Assembly: GCF_023015905.1 (NCBI RefSeq)
Contig: NZ_JALKBD010000010.1
Span: forward strand, 124,001 to 188,000
Source: Arenibacter sp. F20364
GTDB lineage: Bacteria; Bacteroidota; Bacteroidia; Flavobacteriales; Flavobacteriaceae
Direction: 5' to 3'
Length of the DNA: 64,000 nucleotides
Each line of letters starts with the position of its first letter. The first letter of the stretch is position 1. The position numbers and the translations under genes are program-made. The notes beneath the pieces are model-generated. The model was given only the letters and a program-made list of their open reading frames with translations. It was not told the origin of the DNA and did no database searches. Shown one piece after another: positions 26,516-35,034 of this stretch.

Positions 26516-28270
26516 CTACTGAACTGTATCTTTTTTTAATATGGTTTTACCACTATCATTGGTTTTTAATTGTACGCCTTTTTCGTCGATCTTCAATTTA
26601 AAGTTATCGCCGTCACCTTTAATATCGATGTCTACACCGTCTTCATTGATGATAATACTTCCGTTATTATCATTGTCTTCTTCTTCTTCCGTGTCAGGAC
26701 AATTTTCGCATTTAAATTCTCCGTCTTCATTCATCATCCAGGTGTATTTTGTGATTTCGCAACCGTTCATATTTTGGTCATTATTGGCCCTAATTATCCA
26801 GCAGTTTTCTGGAGTTTTGTTAAACTCCAATTTGGTACCGATAGGCAGGTATAAATAAACCCGTACATCCTGATCTCTAAATTTGTTCTCCCTACCCGTT
26901 GATAAAAAGTCATCCAACGTAATGGTGTTGCCTTGGACCATATAATTGTAATTAATTTTAGAAGCGGTCTCGGTAGCATTTTTAAAGGAACTCCCGTTGG
27001 CGTTTTTCCTCACTTCGATACGGGCTATGGAATCGTGCGACATTTTTAGGTAAATACGGAAATCCCGGGAAATGAGTATTTCCTCCCCATTTTCAGTATA
27101 GTCCAGTACAATCCCATTAATATGCATATTGTTCTCTTGCTTGTCCCTATCCGCAGATTTCAGGTTAATCTTAATAGATTCCGTTGGTTCGGCGAAAACC
27201 AATTCTTTTTCAATGGAGACATTACCTGAGTAGGCATGGGCAGCGGCTTGGCGTATACCAAGAACAGTCAATAGGATTATAGAGATCAACCACAGCCCCA
27301 GCAGTGTGAATTTTACAATATTACCTATTGATTTTAGGTTGTTCACCAAAATCTTAAGCCCTAGGTACATGAGAAAGAAAAAAGGAATTCCAATAGCAAA
27401 AAAACCGAGTAAAGACACTAACCAAACTGGGGTATTGGTGGAGTTGACGAGATTGTAAATGTCGATTCCCGGAAGGTGGATTATGTCCAATATTCCCACA
27501 GTAAATAGGCCTATAAATAATGCAACTATACCAGCGGCTCCAATAATTATTAATATGATACCTATAAATTTCCCTATGATTTTGAAAAAGAACATAATAA
27601 CATCGGAAATGGCATTGAAAAAACTTCGGCTACTATCCTTGACCTTATGGCCCATTTTTTCGTAGTCCACATTTTTTACTTTTTCCGCTACATCATCAAA
27701 ACCTTCTTTTACTTTTTTTTCGATATTGCTAATATTAACGGCTTCACCCCGCATGTCCAATTTTTGTGCTGTGGTAACGGCCTCGGGTATCAATATCCAT
27801 AATAGGCCATAGATGAAGACAAATCCACCCCAGCTAAAAATGGTCAGTAAAATCCATAATAGTCGGACCCATAAAGCATCTATACCAAAATAATGGCCCA
27901 GACCGGCAGATACGCCTCCGATATACTTATTGTCCACGTCTCTGTAAAACTTCCTTACCCGTTCAGTTCTTTTGGAGGATTTTGGTTGATCCTCAAAAAT
28001 ATCCTCATCAACCATATAATCTTCGGGCTGCCCCATAATGCCTATTACCTCGTCCACTTCTTTTTCGGTAATTACCTGTCTTTCGTTTTCCATTTTTTCA
28101 TGGAAAAGTTCAGCAATTCTGGCCTCTATATCCGCTATGATCTCGTCACTACCACTAGTATTGGCAAAGGAACGTTTTATGGCTTCTAAATAGCGTTGCA
28201 ATTTAGTGTAGGCTACTTCATCTATGTGAAAGAATAAATTGGCCAGATTTATATTTATTGTCTTGTTCAT
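26516..28270 (-). CDS. PspC-domain membrane protein
   Basis: Inner-membrane protein of 584 residues. The N-terminal 90 residues (INLANLFFHIDEVAYTKLQRYL, ending in a GQPEDYM) are soluble. A PspC domain follows at about 105-170 (RKFYRDVDNKYIGGVSAGLGHYFGIDALWVR, split here as a long motif at 105-135). Several helices follow (about 225-345), then a beta-rich exported half ending in an acidic patch (CPDTEEEEDNDNN) and a second repeat-like segment (VDIDIKGDGDNFKLKIDEKG). PspC proteins belong to envelope-stress responses. The PadR gene ends only 3 nt before this start, so they are co-transcribed. Confidence 0.88.
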   Translation of the reverse strand: MNKTININLANLFFHIDEVAYTKLQRYLEAIKRSFANTSGSDEIIADIEARIAELFHEKMENERQVITEKEVDEVIGIMGQPEDYMVDEDIFEDQPKSSKRTERVRKFYRDVDNKYIGGVSAGLGHYFGIDALWVRLLWILLTIFSWGGFVFIYGLLWILIPEAVTTAQKLDMRGEAVNISNIEKKVKEGFDDVAEKVKNVDYEKMGHKVKDSSRSFFNAISDVIMFFFKIIGKFIGIILIIIGAAGIVALFIGLFTVGILDIIHLPGIDIYNLVNSTNTPVWLVSLLGFFAIGIPFFFLMYLGLKILVNNLKSIGNIVKFTLLGLWLISIILLTVLGIRQAAAHAYSGNVSIEKELVFAEPTESIKINLKSADRDKQENNMHINGIVLDYTENGEEILISRDFRIYLKMSHDSIARIEVRKNANGSSFKNATETASKINYNYMVQGNTITLDDFLSTGRENKFRDQDVRVYLYLPIGTKLEFNKTPENCWIIRANNDQNMNGCEITKYTWMMNEDGEFKCENCPDTEEEEDNDNNGSIIINEDGVDIDIKGDGDNFKLKIDEKGVQLKTNDSGKTILKKDTVQ

Positions 28271-28273
28271 TTT

Positions 28274-28609
28274 TTAACTGTTTTTTGTTTTGGTAACAAG
28301 GTTTGTCGCATTTCTTAGTTCATCCCAAGTGGTGTCCAGTTCCTTCAGAAACAGTTTGCCCGTTTCTGTTAATGTATAGTATTTTCGTGGGGGTCCTGAG
28401 GTGGATTCTTCCCAACGATAGTTGAGCAACCCTGCATTTTTTAGTCTTGTGAGTAAGGGATAAATAGTACCCTCTACCACTAGCATTTTGGCGTCTTTTA
28501 AGGTGTCCAGAATTTCGGAGGTATACTTGTCCTCTCCATTGAGAATGGAAAGTATACAGTACTCCAAGACTCCCTTGCGCATTTGTGCTTTTGTGTTTTC
28601 AATATTCAT
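28274..28609 (-). CDS. PadR-family transcriptional regulator
   Basis: Winged-helix regulator of 111 residues, short PadR-s2 type. Seen: KGVLEYCILSILNGEDKY, then EILDTLKDAKMLVVEGTIYPLLTRL as the recognition helix region (residues about 30-55), NAGLLNYRWEESTSGPPRKYY as the wing and a short C-terminal dimerisation helix. PadR genes next to PspC-domain genes are a recurrent pattern in Bacteroidota. It probably represses this operon; see the direct repeat at 29389-29412. Confidence 0.92.
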   Translation of the reverse strand: MNIENTKAQMRKGVLEYCILSILNGEDKYTSEILDTLKDAKMLVVEGTIYPLLTRLKNAGLLNYRWEESTSGPPRKYYTLTETGKLFLKELDTTWDELRNATNLVTKTKNS

Positions 28610-28734
28610 AATTACATGATTATAATAATTTTACTGTTCGTTTTTTTGATGGTCGCATTGCAGCATTTTACTCTTGATCTTTTTGATGAATAAACTCTGG
28701 AATTAGTGTGATGAGTACTAATTTTATTTTACAT

Positions 28735-29217
28735 TCATTTTATGAATGGTATGCTTATCGGATATTTGAAATCCATACCCTCACTGGTACGTATGGCAGC
28801 CAGAATGGTGTAAACTATATTGATCAGGAATAGTCCTACCTGGGCAACACCTGCTATACCTATGGGCCAAAGTAATTTACCCAATTTTAACCGGTGGAAA
28901 TCAAAATTAAAATTGATGCCATTAAATTCATTGAAATTGGCAAAACCTAAATCTCCGTTATGAAAGATCTCCGGTATTATTCCAAGGAAAAAGGGCACTG
29001 TGAAAATTCCCAGGATTACGGAATACAAAAGAAGGCTAATTTGAAAATTTAAGGCCTGTTTCCCATTTTGATCTACAAAGGGGTGATCTTTCTTGTTTGC
29101 TGTCCAAAGTATTAAAGGCAGTAGAAAATTCCCAAAGGGAATAAAGTATTTGGAAAAAGTAGAGGCATGTATTAGCGCCGATAGATTTTTTTCGTGTTTG
29201 CTTAGTGTTTCGGTCAT
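28735..29217 (-). CDS. DUF4870 membrane protein
   Basis: Membrane protein of 160 residues with four helices: ALIHASTFSKYFIPFGNFLLPLIL-like helix near 15-35, WTANKKDHPFVDQNGKQALNFQ as the conserved DUF4870 hydrophilic loop (residues about 38-58), then helices near 60-80, 118-140 and 140-155. Function unknown. It is the first gene of the leftward PadR/PspC series, 125 nt upstream of padR. Confidence 0.88.
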   Translation of the reverse strand: MTETLSKHEKNLSALIHASTFSKYFIPFGNFLLPLILWTANKKDHPFVDQNGKQALNFQISLLLYSVILGIFTVPFFLGIIPEIFHNGDLGFANFNEFNGINFNFDFHRLKLGKLLWPIGIAGVAQVGLFLINIVYTILAAIRTSEGMDFKYPISIPFIK

Positions 29218-29388
29218 GGCCTTATAGTTAATTGAATTAAATGCTATTTCTTTTATTAATAACCAACTTGTCTTAGGGCTATTTTCAGCTGGACAGGAAG
29301 CTTATTCTTTGTACCGTTGCAATCACTTTTTGCCAGTTCCAATGGCTACGCATAATAACTTCCTATGCAAATATATATCTAAAAGAAG

Positions 29389-29412
29389 GTACTATGCAAA
29401 ACAAAGTACTAT
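29389..29412. promoter_or_regulatory. direct repeat GTACTAT, candidate operator
   Basis: GTACTAT occurs at 29389-29395 and again at 29406-29412, inside the 267-nt divergent gap (29218-29484) between the DUF4870/PadR/PspC series and the DUF4442 gene. GTACT also occurs near 28712, between DUF4870 and padR. This could be a PadR site; only its position and repetition support it. Confidence 0.35.
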
Positions 29413-29484
29413 AATTTAACATATAATTAACATTTATGTTGTACGTATATTTTCTATACTTTTGAGGTATAATAATATTTGGTT

Positions 29485-29940
29485 ATGGCCCTAAGTCCCA
29501 GTAAGATTAATATGTTCAGCTTTTTTAAACTCCCTGCCGTATGGTGGACAGGGGTGCGTTTAAGGTACATTGATGATAAAAAAGCAATTGTCACGGTAAA
29601 ACATAGATGGATCAATCAAAATCCATTTAAATCCTTGTTTTGGGCTGTTCAGGCAATGGCGGCCGAATTGACTACCGGAGCTATGGTCATGAATCAGATT
29701 AAGGAAAGCGGAAGGAATATATCGATGCTGGTGGCCAATAACAATGCCAATTTCTCAAAAAAAGCCACGGGTAGAATTACATTTACCTGCGAGGACGGCC
29801 ATCTTATTGCGGATGCTATTAAAAGAACCATTGATACGGGTGAGGGACAGACTATCTGGATGAAATCTGTTGGAAAAAATGAAGAGGGAATTGTTGTTTC
29901 CTCCTTTAATTTTGAATGGACGATTAAGGTTAAGGGTTAA
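29485..29940 (+). CDS. DUF4442 hotdog-fold protein
   Basis: Cytoplasmic protein of 151 residues with a hotdog fold, related to acyl-CoA thioesterases. Seen: FKLPAVWWTGVRLRYIDDKKAIVTV (split at 14-38), RWINQNPFKSLFWAVQAMAAE, where the family has its conserved NPF and the central helix, and NFSKKATGRITFTC. The ATG at 29485 is chosen over a TTG at 29479. The substrate is unknown. Confidence 0.85.
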   Translation: MALSPSKINMFSFFKLPAVWWTGVRLRYIDDKKAIVTVKHRWINQNPFKSLFWAVQAMAAELTTGAMVMNQIKESGRNISMLVANNNANFSKKATGRITFTCEDGHLIADAIKRTIDTGEGQTIWMKSVGKNEEGIVVSSFNFEWTIKVKG

Positions 29941-29983
29941 TGCACTAATGGTACTATTCGGTAATTGAATTAATGAATCAATA

Positions 29984-29993
29984 TGGCAATGTG
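29984..29993 (+). repeat. TGGCAATGTG-containing intergenic repeat, copy 2
   Basis: Shares the ATCAAT plus TGGCAATGTG arrangement with 7352-7361. It lies in the 125-nt gap between the DUF4442 gene and the AIM24-like gene. Confidence 0.35.
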
Positions 29994-30065
29994 CTATTGT
30001 AACAAAACGGTATTTTTTGATACTTATAGTCAGGAAATAAAAATTCAAAATATTAAACTTATAGA

Positions 30066-30863
30066 ATGAACGCACACGAAATAGATTTTGAAATTTACGG
30101 AGAGGAAATGCAATATGTGGAAATAGAATTGGATCCACAAGAAGCCGTTGTAGCGGAAGCAGGTAGTTTTATGATGATGGATTCCGACATTAAAATGGAT
30201 ACCATCTTCGGTGATGGTTCCAATCAGGATACAGGGGTCTTGGGAAAATTATTCTCCGCCGGAAAACGTTTGCTTACAGGGGAAAGCCTTTTTATGACCG
30301 CCTTCCTAAACATAGGGCAGGGTAAAAAACAAGTAAGTTTTGCTTCGCCTTATCCGGGTAAGATCATCCCCATAGACCTCAGCGAATTTCAAGGTAAGTT
30401 CATTTGTCAGAAAGATGCCTTTCTATGCGCTGCTAAAGGGGTTTCCGTGGGAATTGAATTTTCAAAAAGATTGGGCCGAGGACTTTTTGGTGGTGAAGGG
30501 TTCATCATGCAGAAATTGGAAGGAGACGGAATGGCTTTTGTACATGCAGGAGGAACCACGGCCAAAAAAGTACTTGGCCCAGGTGAAACCTTAAAGGTAG
30601 ATACAGGTTGTATTATTGGTTTTACCAAGGATGTAGATTATAACATAGAATTCATAGGGGGAATTAAAAATACCATCTTTGGAGGTGAGGGACTTTTTTA
30701 TGCCACTTTACGCGGCCCTGGTACCGTATACATTCAATCCTTGCCCTTTAGCAGATTGGCTGGTAGGGTCTTGGCTTCCATTCCCAGGGGAGGAAAGGAT
30801 AAAGGGGAAGGTAGTATTTTAGGCGGTTTGGGCAATCTTTTGGACGGGGATAACCGATTCTAG
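30066..30863 (+). CDS. TIGR00266/AIM24 family protein
   Basis: Soluble protein of 265 residues of the AIM24 family (double-stranded beta-helix pseudo-barrel). Motifs: [57 protein letters not shown] and the C-terminal [20 protein letters not shown]. The family is widespread; no biochemical role is established in bacteria. The 47-nt gap to the DUF2461 gene suggests possible co-transcription. Confidence 0.9.
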   Translation: MNAHEIDFEIYGEEMQYVEIELDPQEAVVAEAGSFMMMDSDIKMDTIFGDGSNQDTGVLGKLFSAGKRLLTGESLFMTAFLNIGQGKKQVSFASPYPGKIIPIDLSEFQGKFICQKDAFLCAAKGVSVGIEFSKRLGRGLFGGEGFIMQKLEGDGMAFVHAGGTTAKKVLGPGETLKVDTGCIIGFTKDVDYNIEFIGGIKNTIFGGEGLFYATLRGPGTVYIQSLPFSRLAGRVLASIPRGGKDKGEGSILGGLGNLLDGDNRF

Positions 30864-30910
30864 ACAATAAATAATCTTCTGTATTATTCCATTATGTGAT
30901 ATCATAGATA

Positions 30911-31564
30911 ATGAACTTCAATTCCCTATTTCAATTTCTTACCAAACTCAACCAAAACAACTCCAAGGAGTGGATGGATAACAATCGTAAATGGTACAAA
31001 GAAGTAAGGGGTAATTATATAGAATGGTTAAATGAATTGGATCTGTCATTAGCGGGAGTTGATGATGAATACTATGGTACCCCGGGCAAGAAAGGTATAA
31101 ATAGAATCAACAATAACCTTATGTTTCATCCCAATAAGCCCATTTACAAGGATCATTTTGGCGCTGGACTGGATAAGGCACCCAATACGGGGGATTTTTA
31201 TATTGAGATCGGGCTCGGTCAATCCATGTTGGCGGGCGGATTTTGGAGGCCTGATCCCAAAACCTTGAGAAGTATAAGGGAAGCTATTGATTACGATGGG
31301 GAGGAATTAATAAAAATCTTGAATAAAAAGTCTTCTAAGGATACATTCGGGGATTTGGTGGTAGATGATTCCTTAAAAAAAGCACCCAAAGGTTTTTCCA
31401 ATGACCATCCACACATTCACCTTTTGCGAAACAAAACCTTTGCCGTAATGCATCCTTTAACTCAAAAGGAAATCCTTCAACCCAATTTTAAAGAGAAGGT
31501 AATCTCAGTTTATTTGGAAATGCTACCTTTTAGGAGGTATTTAAATAAGGCGGTTACGGTGTAG
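30911..31564 (+). CDS. DUF2461 family protein
   Basis: Cytoplasmic protein of 217 residues. DUF2461 marks: LFQFLTKLNQNNSKEWMDNNR at the N-terminus, GINRINNNLMFHPNKPIYKDHFGA, DFYIEIGLGQSMLAGGFWRP and PKGFSNDHPHIHLLRNKTFAV. No catalytic residues are known for this family. Confidence 0.9.
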   Translation: MNFNSLFQFLTKLNQNNSKEWMDNNRKWYKEVRGNYIEWLNELDLSLAGVDDEYYGTPGKKGINRINNNLMFHPNKPIYKDHFGAGLDKAPNTGDFYIEIGLGQSMLAGGFWRPDPKTLRSIREAIDYDGEELIKILNKKSSKDTFGDLVVDDSLKKAPKGFSNDHPHIHLLRNKTFAVMHPLTQKEILQPNFKEKVISVYLEMLPFRRYLNKAVTV

Positions 31565-31601
31565 ACTAAACTTTTGGAAGCTGAATAGGGAAGACAAAGA
31601 A

Positions 31602-31702
31602 AAGTTCAAGGTTCCAAGTTCAAGTAAACCTAACCGGGCCTTTTTATTGGTAGAGTGGTATTTTACGGACATTGGTATTAAGTATTTAGAAGTTCAAGGT
31701 TT
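31602..31702. repeat. AAGTTCAAG repeats in intergenic gap
   Basis: The 211-nt gap between the DUF2461 gene and nudK holds AAGTTCAAG at 31602-31610, 31616-31624 and 31690-31698 (the last followed by GTTT). Such AAGTTCAAGG-like words are common in flavobacterial intergenic DNA. No hairpin with a T run was found. Confidence 0.55.
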
Positions 31703-31775
31703 ATCGCAGAATTTTTGCTTGGCCGTTAATGGACTCTAGAATTAATAGCTTTGTATATAATAAAATTAAATAGCG

Positions 31776-32363
31776 ATGAAAAATGGAAAAGTAAGAAATA
31801 TTGAACAGCAACTGCTGTCTGATAATTGGTATAAATTGCACAAGATAACTTTTGAATATGAACGGGAGGATGGTAGTTGGGAAACCCAATCCCGGGAGGC
31901 TTATGATCGAGGTAATGGGGCCGCTATTTTATTATATAACAAAAAGAATAAAACGGTTATACTTACCCGACAGTTTCGGATGCCCACTTATATAAATGGC
32001 AATGATTCTGGAATGATGGTAGAGGTTTGTGCTGGATTATTGGATGGTGACAACCCGGAAGATTGTATAAAAAAAGAAACCGAGGAAGAGACCGGTTATA
32101 AATTGGACAAGGTGGAAAAAGTATTTGAATCCTACATGTCACCTGGTTCGGTAACGGAGATCCTTTATTTTTTTATTGGATCATATGAAGAAAAAATGAA
32201 GATTGGCGAGGGAGGAGGTGCCGAGAGCGAAACAGAAAATATTGAAGTAATGGAACTGGGCTTTGAAAAAGCTTTGGATATGATACGTACGGGTGAAATA
32301 AAAGATGCCAAGACTATTATGCTCCTACAGTATGCCAAGATTAATGGGTTATTTTCCAATTAG
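31776..32363 (+). CDS. nudK: NudK-type Nudix hydrolase
   Basis: Cytoplasmic Nudix pyrophosphatase of 195 residues, matching NudK-type GDP-mannose/ADP-ribose hydrolases. The N-terminus runs MKNGKVRNIEQQLLSDNW; substrate strands include VILTRQFRMPTYING. The Nudix box is GLLDGDNPEDCIKKETEEETGY-like (residues about 92-113), with Lys where the consensus has Arg, and SPGSVTEILYFF follows. It is separated by 18 nt from msrA, so the two may share a transcript. Confidence 0.88.
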   Translation: MKNGKVRNIEQQLLSDNWYKLHKITFEYEREDGSWETQSREAYDRGNGAAILLYNKKNKTVILTRQFRMPTYINGNDSGMMVEVCAGLLDGDNPEDCIKKETEEETGYKLDKVEKVFESYMSPGSVTEILYFFIGSYEEKMKIGEGGGAESETENIEVMELGFEKALDMIRTGEIKDAKTIMLLQYAKINGLFSN

Positions 32364-32381
32364 TAATACGACAAACCCAGT

Positions 32382-32891
32382 ATGAAAACGTATCCCAGAA
32401 TAGCCTTTGGCGGAGGCTGCCATTGGTGTACCGAAGCGGTCTTTACATCCCTAAAGGGAATAACAAGTGTAGATCAGGGCTTTGTGGCTTCTGAAGGTGA
32501 GGAGTCCTCCTTTTCTGAAGCTGTAATTGTGTATTATAATCCTAAGGCCATAGGTCTGGAAGATTTAATATTGGTACACCTCCATACCCATAAATCTACT
32601 TCGGACCATAGTATGCGCAAAAAATACCGCTCTGCCATTTATACCTTTGATTCTGGGGATGCCGAAAGAGCTACCTTGGCATTACAGATATTCCAAGAGA
32701 ATTTCAAAAAACCACTGGTAACCAAAGTCCTACCGTTCAGGGAATTTAAAATTTCCGATAAGGCCTTTCAAAACTATTATTATAAGAATCCATATAAGCC
32801 ATTTTGCCAGACCCACATTGCCCCAAAGCTCAAATTGCTTATGCAGAAATTTACGGACAAAGTAGATAATAGTAAGGTCTTGGATCAATAA
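32382..32891 (+). CDS. msrA: peptide methionine sulfoxide reductase A
   Basis: Cytoplasmic MsrA of 169 residues that reduces methionine-S-sulfoxide in proteins. The catalytic motif is GGGCHWCTEAVF (C13, with C16 beside it), a variant of the usual GCFW. It continues with LVHLHTHKSTSDHSMRKKYRSAIY, where the family has DPT/DQG..QYRS (long motif, residues about 68-91). The 3-prime end overlaps the end of the convergent dacB gene by 7 nt. Confidence 0.92.
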   Translation: MKTYPRIAFGGGCHWCTEAVFTSLKGITSVDQGFVASEGEESSFSEAVIVYYNPKAIGLEDLILVHLHTHKSTSDHSMRKKYRSAIYTFDSGDAERATLALQIFQENFKKPLVTKVLPFREFKISDKAFQNYYYKNPYKPFCQTHIAPKLKLLMQKFTDKVDNSKVLDQ

Positions 32892-34210
32892 TTGTCCCTG
32901 ATCATTTCAAAAATAGTTTGCATCTGTTCTTTTACCTCAGCATTGGTCTTGGTAAAATGGTTGTTCATAAAACTAAATATTAAGGTTTTGCCAGATCGGG
33001 TTATTAGATATCCACTGAGGCAGAAGTTATTACCCAAAGAGCCTGTTTTGGCGTACATAAAGGGACGTCCATCCTCATTGAACCGGTTTTTTAAAGTTTC
33101 GATATTTCCGCCAACGGGGAAAAAATTGAAAAGCCGTTCCCTTGGTATTTCTTGATACATTTTATTCAGTACATAGACCATTGTTCCAGGAGTAAACAAA
33201 TTGTAGCGGGAAAGCCCTGAACCATCTACCCATCGCGGTGGCTGTTCAAGTTCCTGTAAATAATTCTCCAAAATATGTTTTCTGGCCTTGGCGCTGTTTA
33301 AGGTATCCGAAAGGGTAGAGGAGCTTAAAATTAGCAGTTGCTCCGCAAGAAAATTATCGCTTACCGCCATCATTCTCTTGTACAGGGAATCTGAAGAAAC
33401 GCTGTACAATACCTGTTTTTCTTCATTCGGCATTTTCTGCACAATATTGACCTTTTTTATTAGGACTTCCTCCAATAGTGTTTTGGTAAGTGTGCTATCT
33501 ATCATAAAAGGACTCTCCAAGGTATCCTTTTTTTGAGGGTCAAAATAAAAGGTATTGCTATATAGTTCCCTGTTTACAGTATAATTAATAGGTACTACTT
33601 GGTTTTTAAAATGCTCGGGGGTAACTGCTATATTCCCGTCATTGGAAATGGTAACAATATTGCCGTACAAGGGAATACCACTTCTTTCGGGACTAAAATA
33701 GAGGTCATAATCTTCCCATGCCCAACCGGGGCCATACCTGCTTTCCTTAAAATTATTTAGATACAGGGAAACGTTATTGTAGTTCTGAGCAAATTTTACG
33801 GCGGTACTGTCACCAAAATAGGGATGCAACAAAGTTGGGTCGCCCGTGCCTTCCATATACAGGGTGTCATTTCTAACAATATATTTTAGTGCTGGAATCT
33901 TTTCTGGAAGGGTTTTTAAGGAGGAATACAAGGTAATTATCTTGGTATTGCTTGCCGGAGTAAAATATTTTTGGCTATTATGGTTATATAGCGTGTCCTT
34001 TTTTACGGGGTCATAGACTAGTAGGCCTTGAAAGTAATTATTGGTAGTTTGTGAGCTTATCTGTTGGTCGATACTTTTATTTAATTTGCTGTTATTTAGT
34101 GTTTTGCATCCTAATAAGCTCATTGTGGCGTAAACCATAAACAATCGCCCAAGTATCCTTTTTTTATCGGTTAAATGTATTTGAAATTGTACGTTCATCG
34201 ACTTTAACAT
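32885..34210 (-). CDS. dacB: PBP4-type D-Ala-D-Ala carboxypeptidase/endopeptidase
   Basis: Peptidase S13 family enzyme of 441 residues that trims murein peptides in the periplasm. The lipobox LLGC35 follows a hydrophobic segment, so it is probably a lipoprotein. Catalytic motifs: S87-N-T-K90 (PASNTKII), SDN (MMAVSDNFLAEQLL) and KTG (YAKTGSLGNN). The inserted domain between the first and second motifs is typical of S13. A second ATG at 34198 (MNVQF) may be the true start. It converges on msrA. Confidence 0.9.
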   Translation of the reverse strand: MLKSMNVQFQIHLTDKKRILGRLFMVYATMSLLGCKTLNNSKLNKSIDQQISSQTTNNYFQGLLVYDPVKKDTLYNHNSQKYFTPASNTKIITLYSSLKTLPEKIPALKYIVRNDTLYMEGTGDPTLLHPYFGDSTAVKFAQNYNNVSLYLNNFKESRYGPGWAWEDYDLYFSPERSGIPLYGNIVTISNDGNIAVTPEHFKNQVVPINYTVNRELYSNTFYFDPQKKDTLESPFMIDSTLTKTLLEEVLIKKVNIVQKMPNEEKQVLYSVSSDSLYKRMMAVSDNFLAEQLLILSSSTLSDTLNSAKARKHILENYLQELEQPPRWVDGSGLSRYNLFTPGTMVYVLNKMYQEIPRERLFNFFPVGGNIETLKNRFNEDGRPFMYAKTGSLGNNFCLSGYLITRSGKTLIFSFMNNHFTKTNAEVKEQMQTIFEMIRDNY

Positions 34211-34300
34211 CCTTTTATCTATATTTTAACTGAAATAGAGCAATAATATATACCTTTTATTGGTTATCTTAGTCCAAGCAACCTAAAATTATTTTGAAAT

Positions 34301-34498
34301 ATGGCAAGAGCTATGTTAGAGTACACCAAAACCGTACTGCAAAAGGTTAGTTTTGATACAAAGTTATTTTGCAAAGAACTAGAAAAAGCAGTGACAAGAC
34401 TATTACCATTTGAAATAGAAGAATTAAAACTCTGGTTGAAGCAATTTATTAACGACAAACCAGAATTACAACAAAGTTTACTTTATTTAAAAGCATAG
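34301..34498 (+). CDS. small conserved flavobacterial protein (65 aa)
   Basis: A 65-residue protein, helical and charged, starting MARAMLEYTKTVLQKVSFD, with FCKELEKAVTRLLPFEIEELKLW and ending QQSLLYLKA. I recall near-identical small proteins across Flavobacteriia, with no assigned function. It has a well-formed terminator 6 nt after the stop, marking an independent short transcript. It contains no signal peptide, membrane helix or metal motif. Confidence 0.85.
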   Translation: MARAMLEYTKTVLQKVSFDTKLFCKELEKAVTRLLPFEIEELKLWLKQFINDKPELQQSLLYLKA

Positions 34499-34503
34499 AT
34501 ATT

Positions 34504-34530
34504 GGCCACCTTTATAAGGTGGCTTTTTTT
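34504..34530 (+). terminator. terminator after the 65-aa gene
   Basis: GCCACCTT (34505-34512) pairs with AAGGTGGC (34516-34523), loop TAT, then seven T residues to 34530. Confidence 0.92.
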
Positions 34531-34638
34531 ATGACTTCTCCGTTTGGAAAATTTTGTTTTTTTGATTTCTTACACCTTAAAGACAACTATTTAGGTTAAT
34601 TCATTCGTATATAATGGCGGACCCCCAAATTATATATA

Positions 34639-35034
34639 ATGAAACAACTTACCTACCTATTTATCCTTTTACTTATTGGTTGTGGTAAGGATGAGGATAC
34701 CCTACCCTTAATTACAAATGAACTTCTAGGAATATGGCAATTGGAAGCCACCAAAATTAGCCCGGGCGACATAGTTGAAAATTGGACAGCTGTAACGAAT
34801 GGCCCAATGTTTGAATTTAAGGCCAATGGCTCTTACACCCACAATGAGAAGGCCTGTGGAGGAATTGTCAATGGAATATACAGCACAAGTGACAGTTTAT
34901 TGACTATGCGATATCACTGTAAAAATGATGCCATAGAGACCAATTTTAACATGAGTTTCTCTGAAGGAAAACTCATTCTATCCAATGTAGGTTGCATTGA
35001 GGAATGTTCGTACAAATATCGAAAAATGGAATAA
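34639..35034 (+). CDS. small lipocalin-like lipoprotein
   Basis: A 131-residue lipoprotein with SPII signal LFILLLIGC (C15). The mature part opens LLGIWQLEATKISPGD and has alternating strands (MFEFKANGSYTHNEKACGG, LLTMRYHC), as in lipocalin-like proteins of Bacteroidota. Four cysteines (ACGG, YHCK, GCIEECS) could form two disulfides. It ends at the base before the oxyR stop codon, so the two genes converge without any gap. Confidence 0.8.
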   Translation: MKQLTYLFILLLIGCGKDEDTLPLITNELLGIWQLEATKISPGDIVENWTAVTNGPMFEFKANGSYTHNEKACGGIVNGIYSTSDSLLTMRYHCKNDAIETNFNMSFSEGKLILSNVGCIEECSYKYRKME

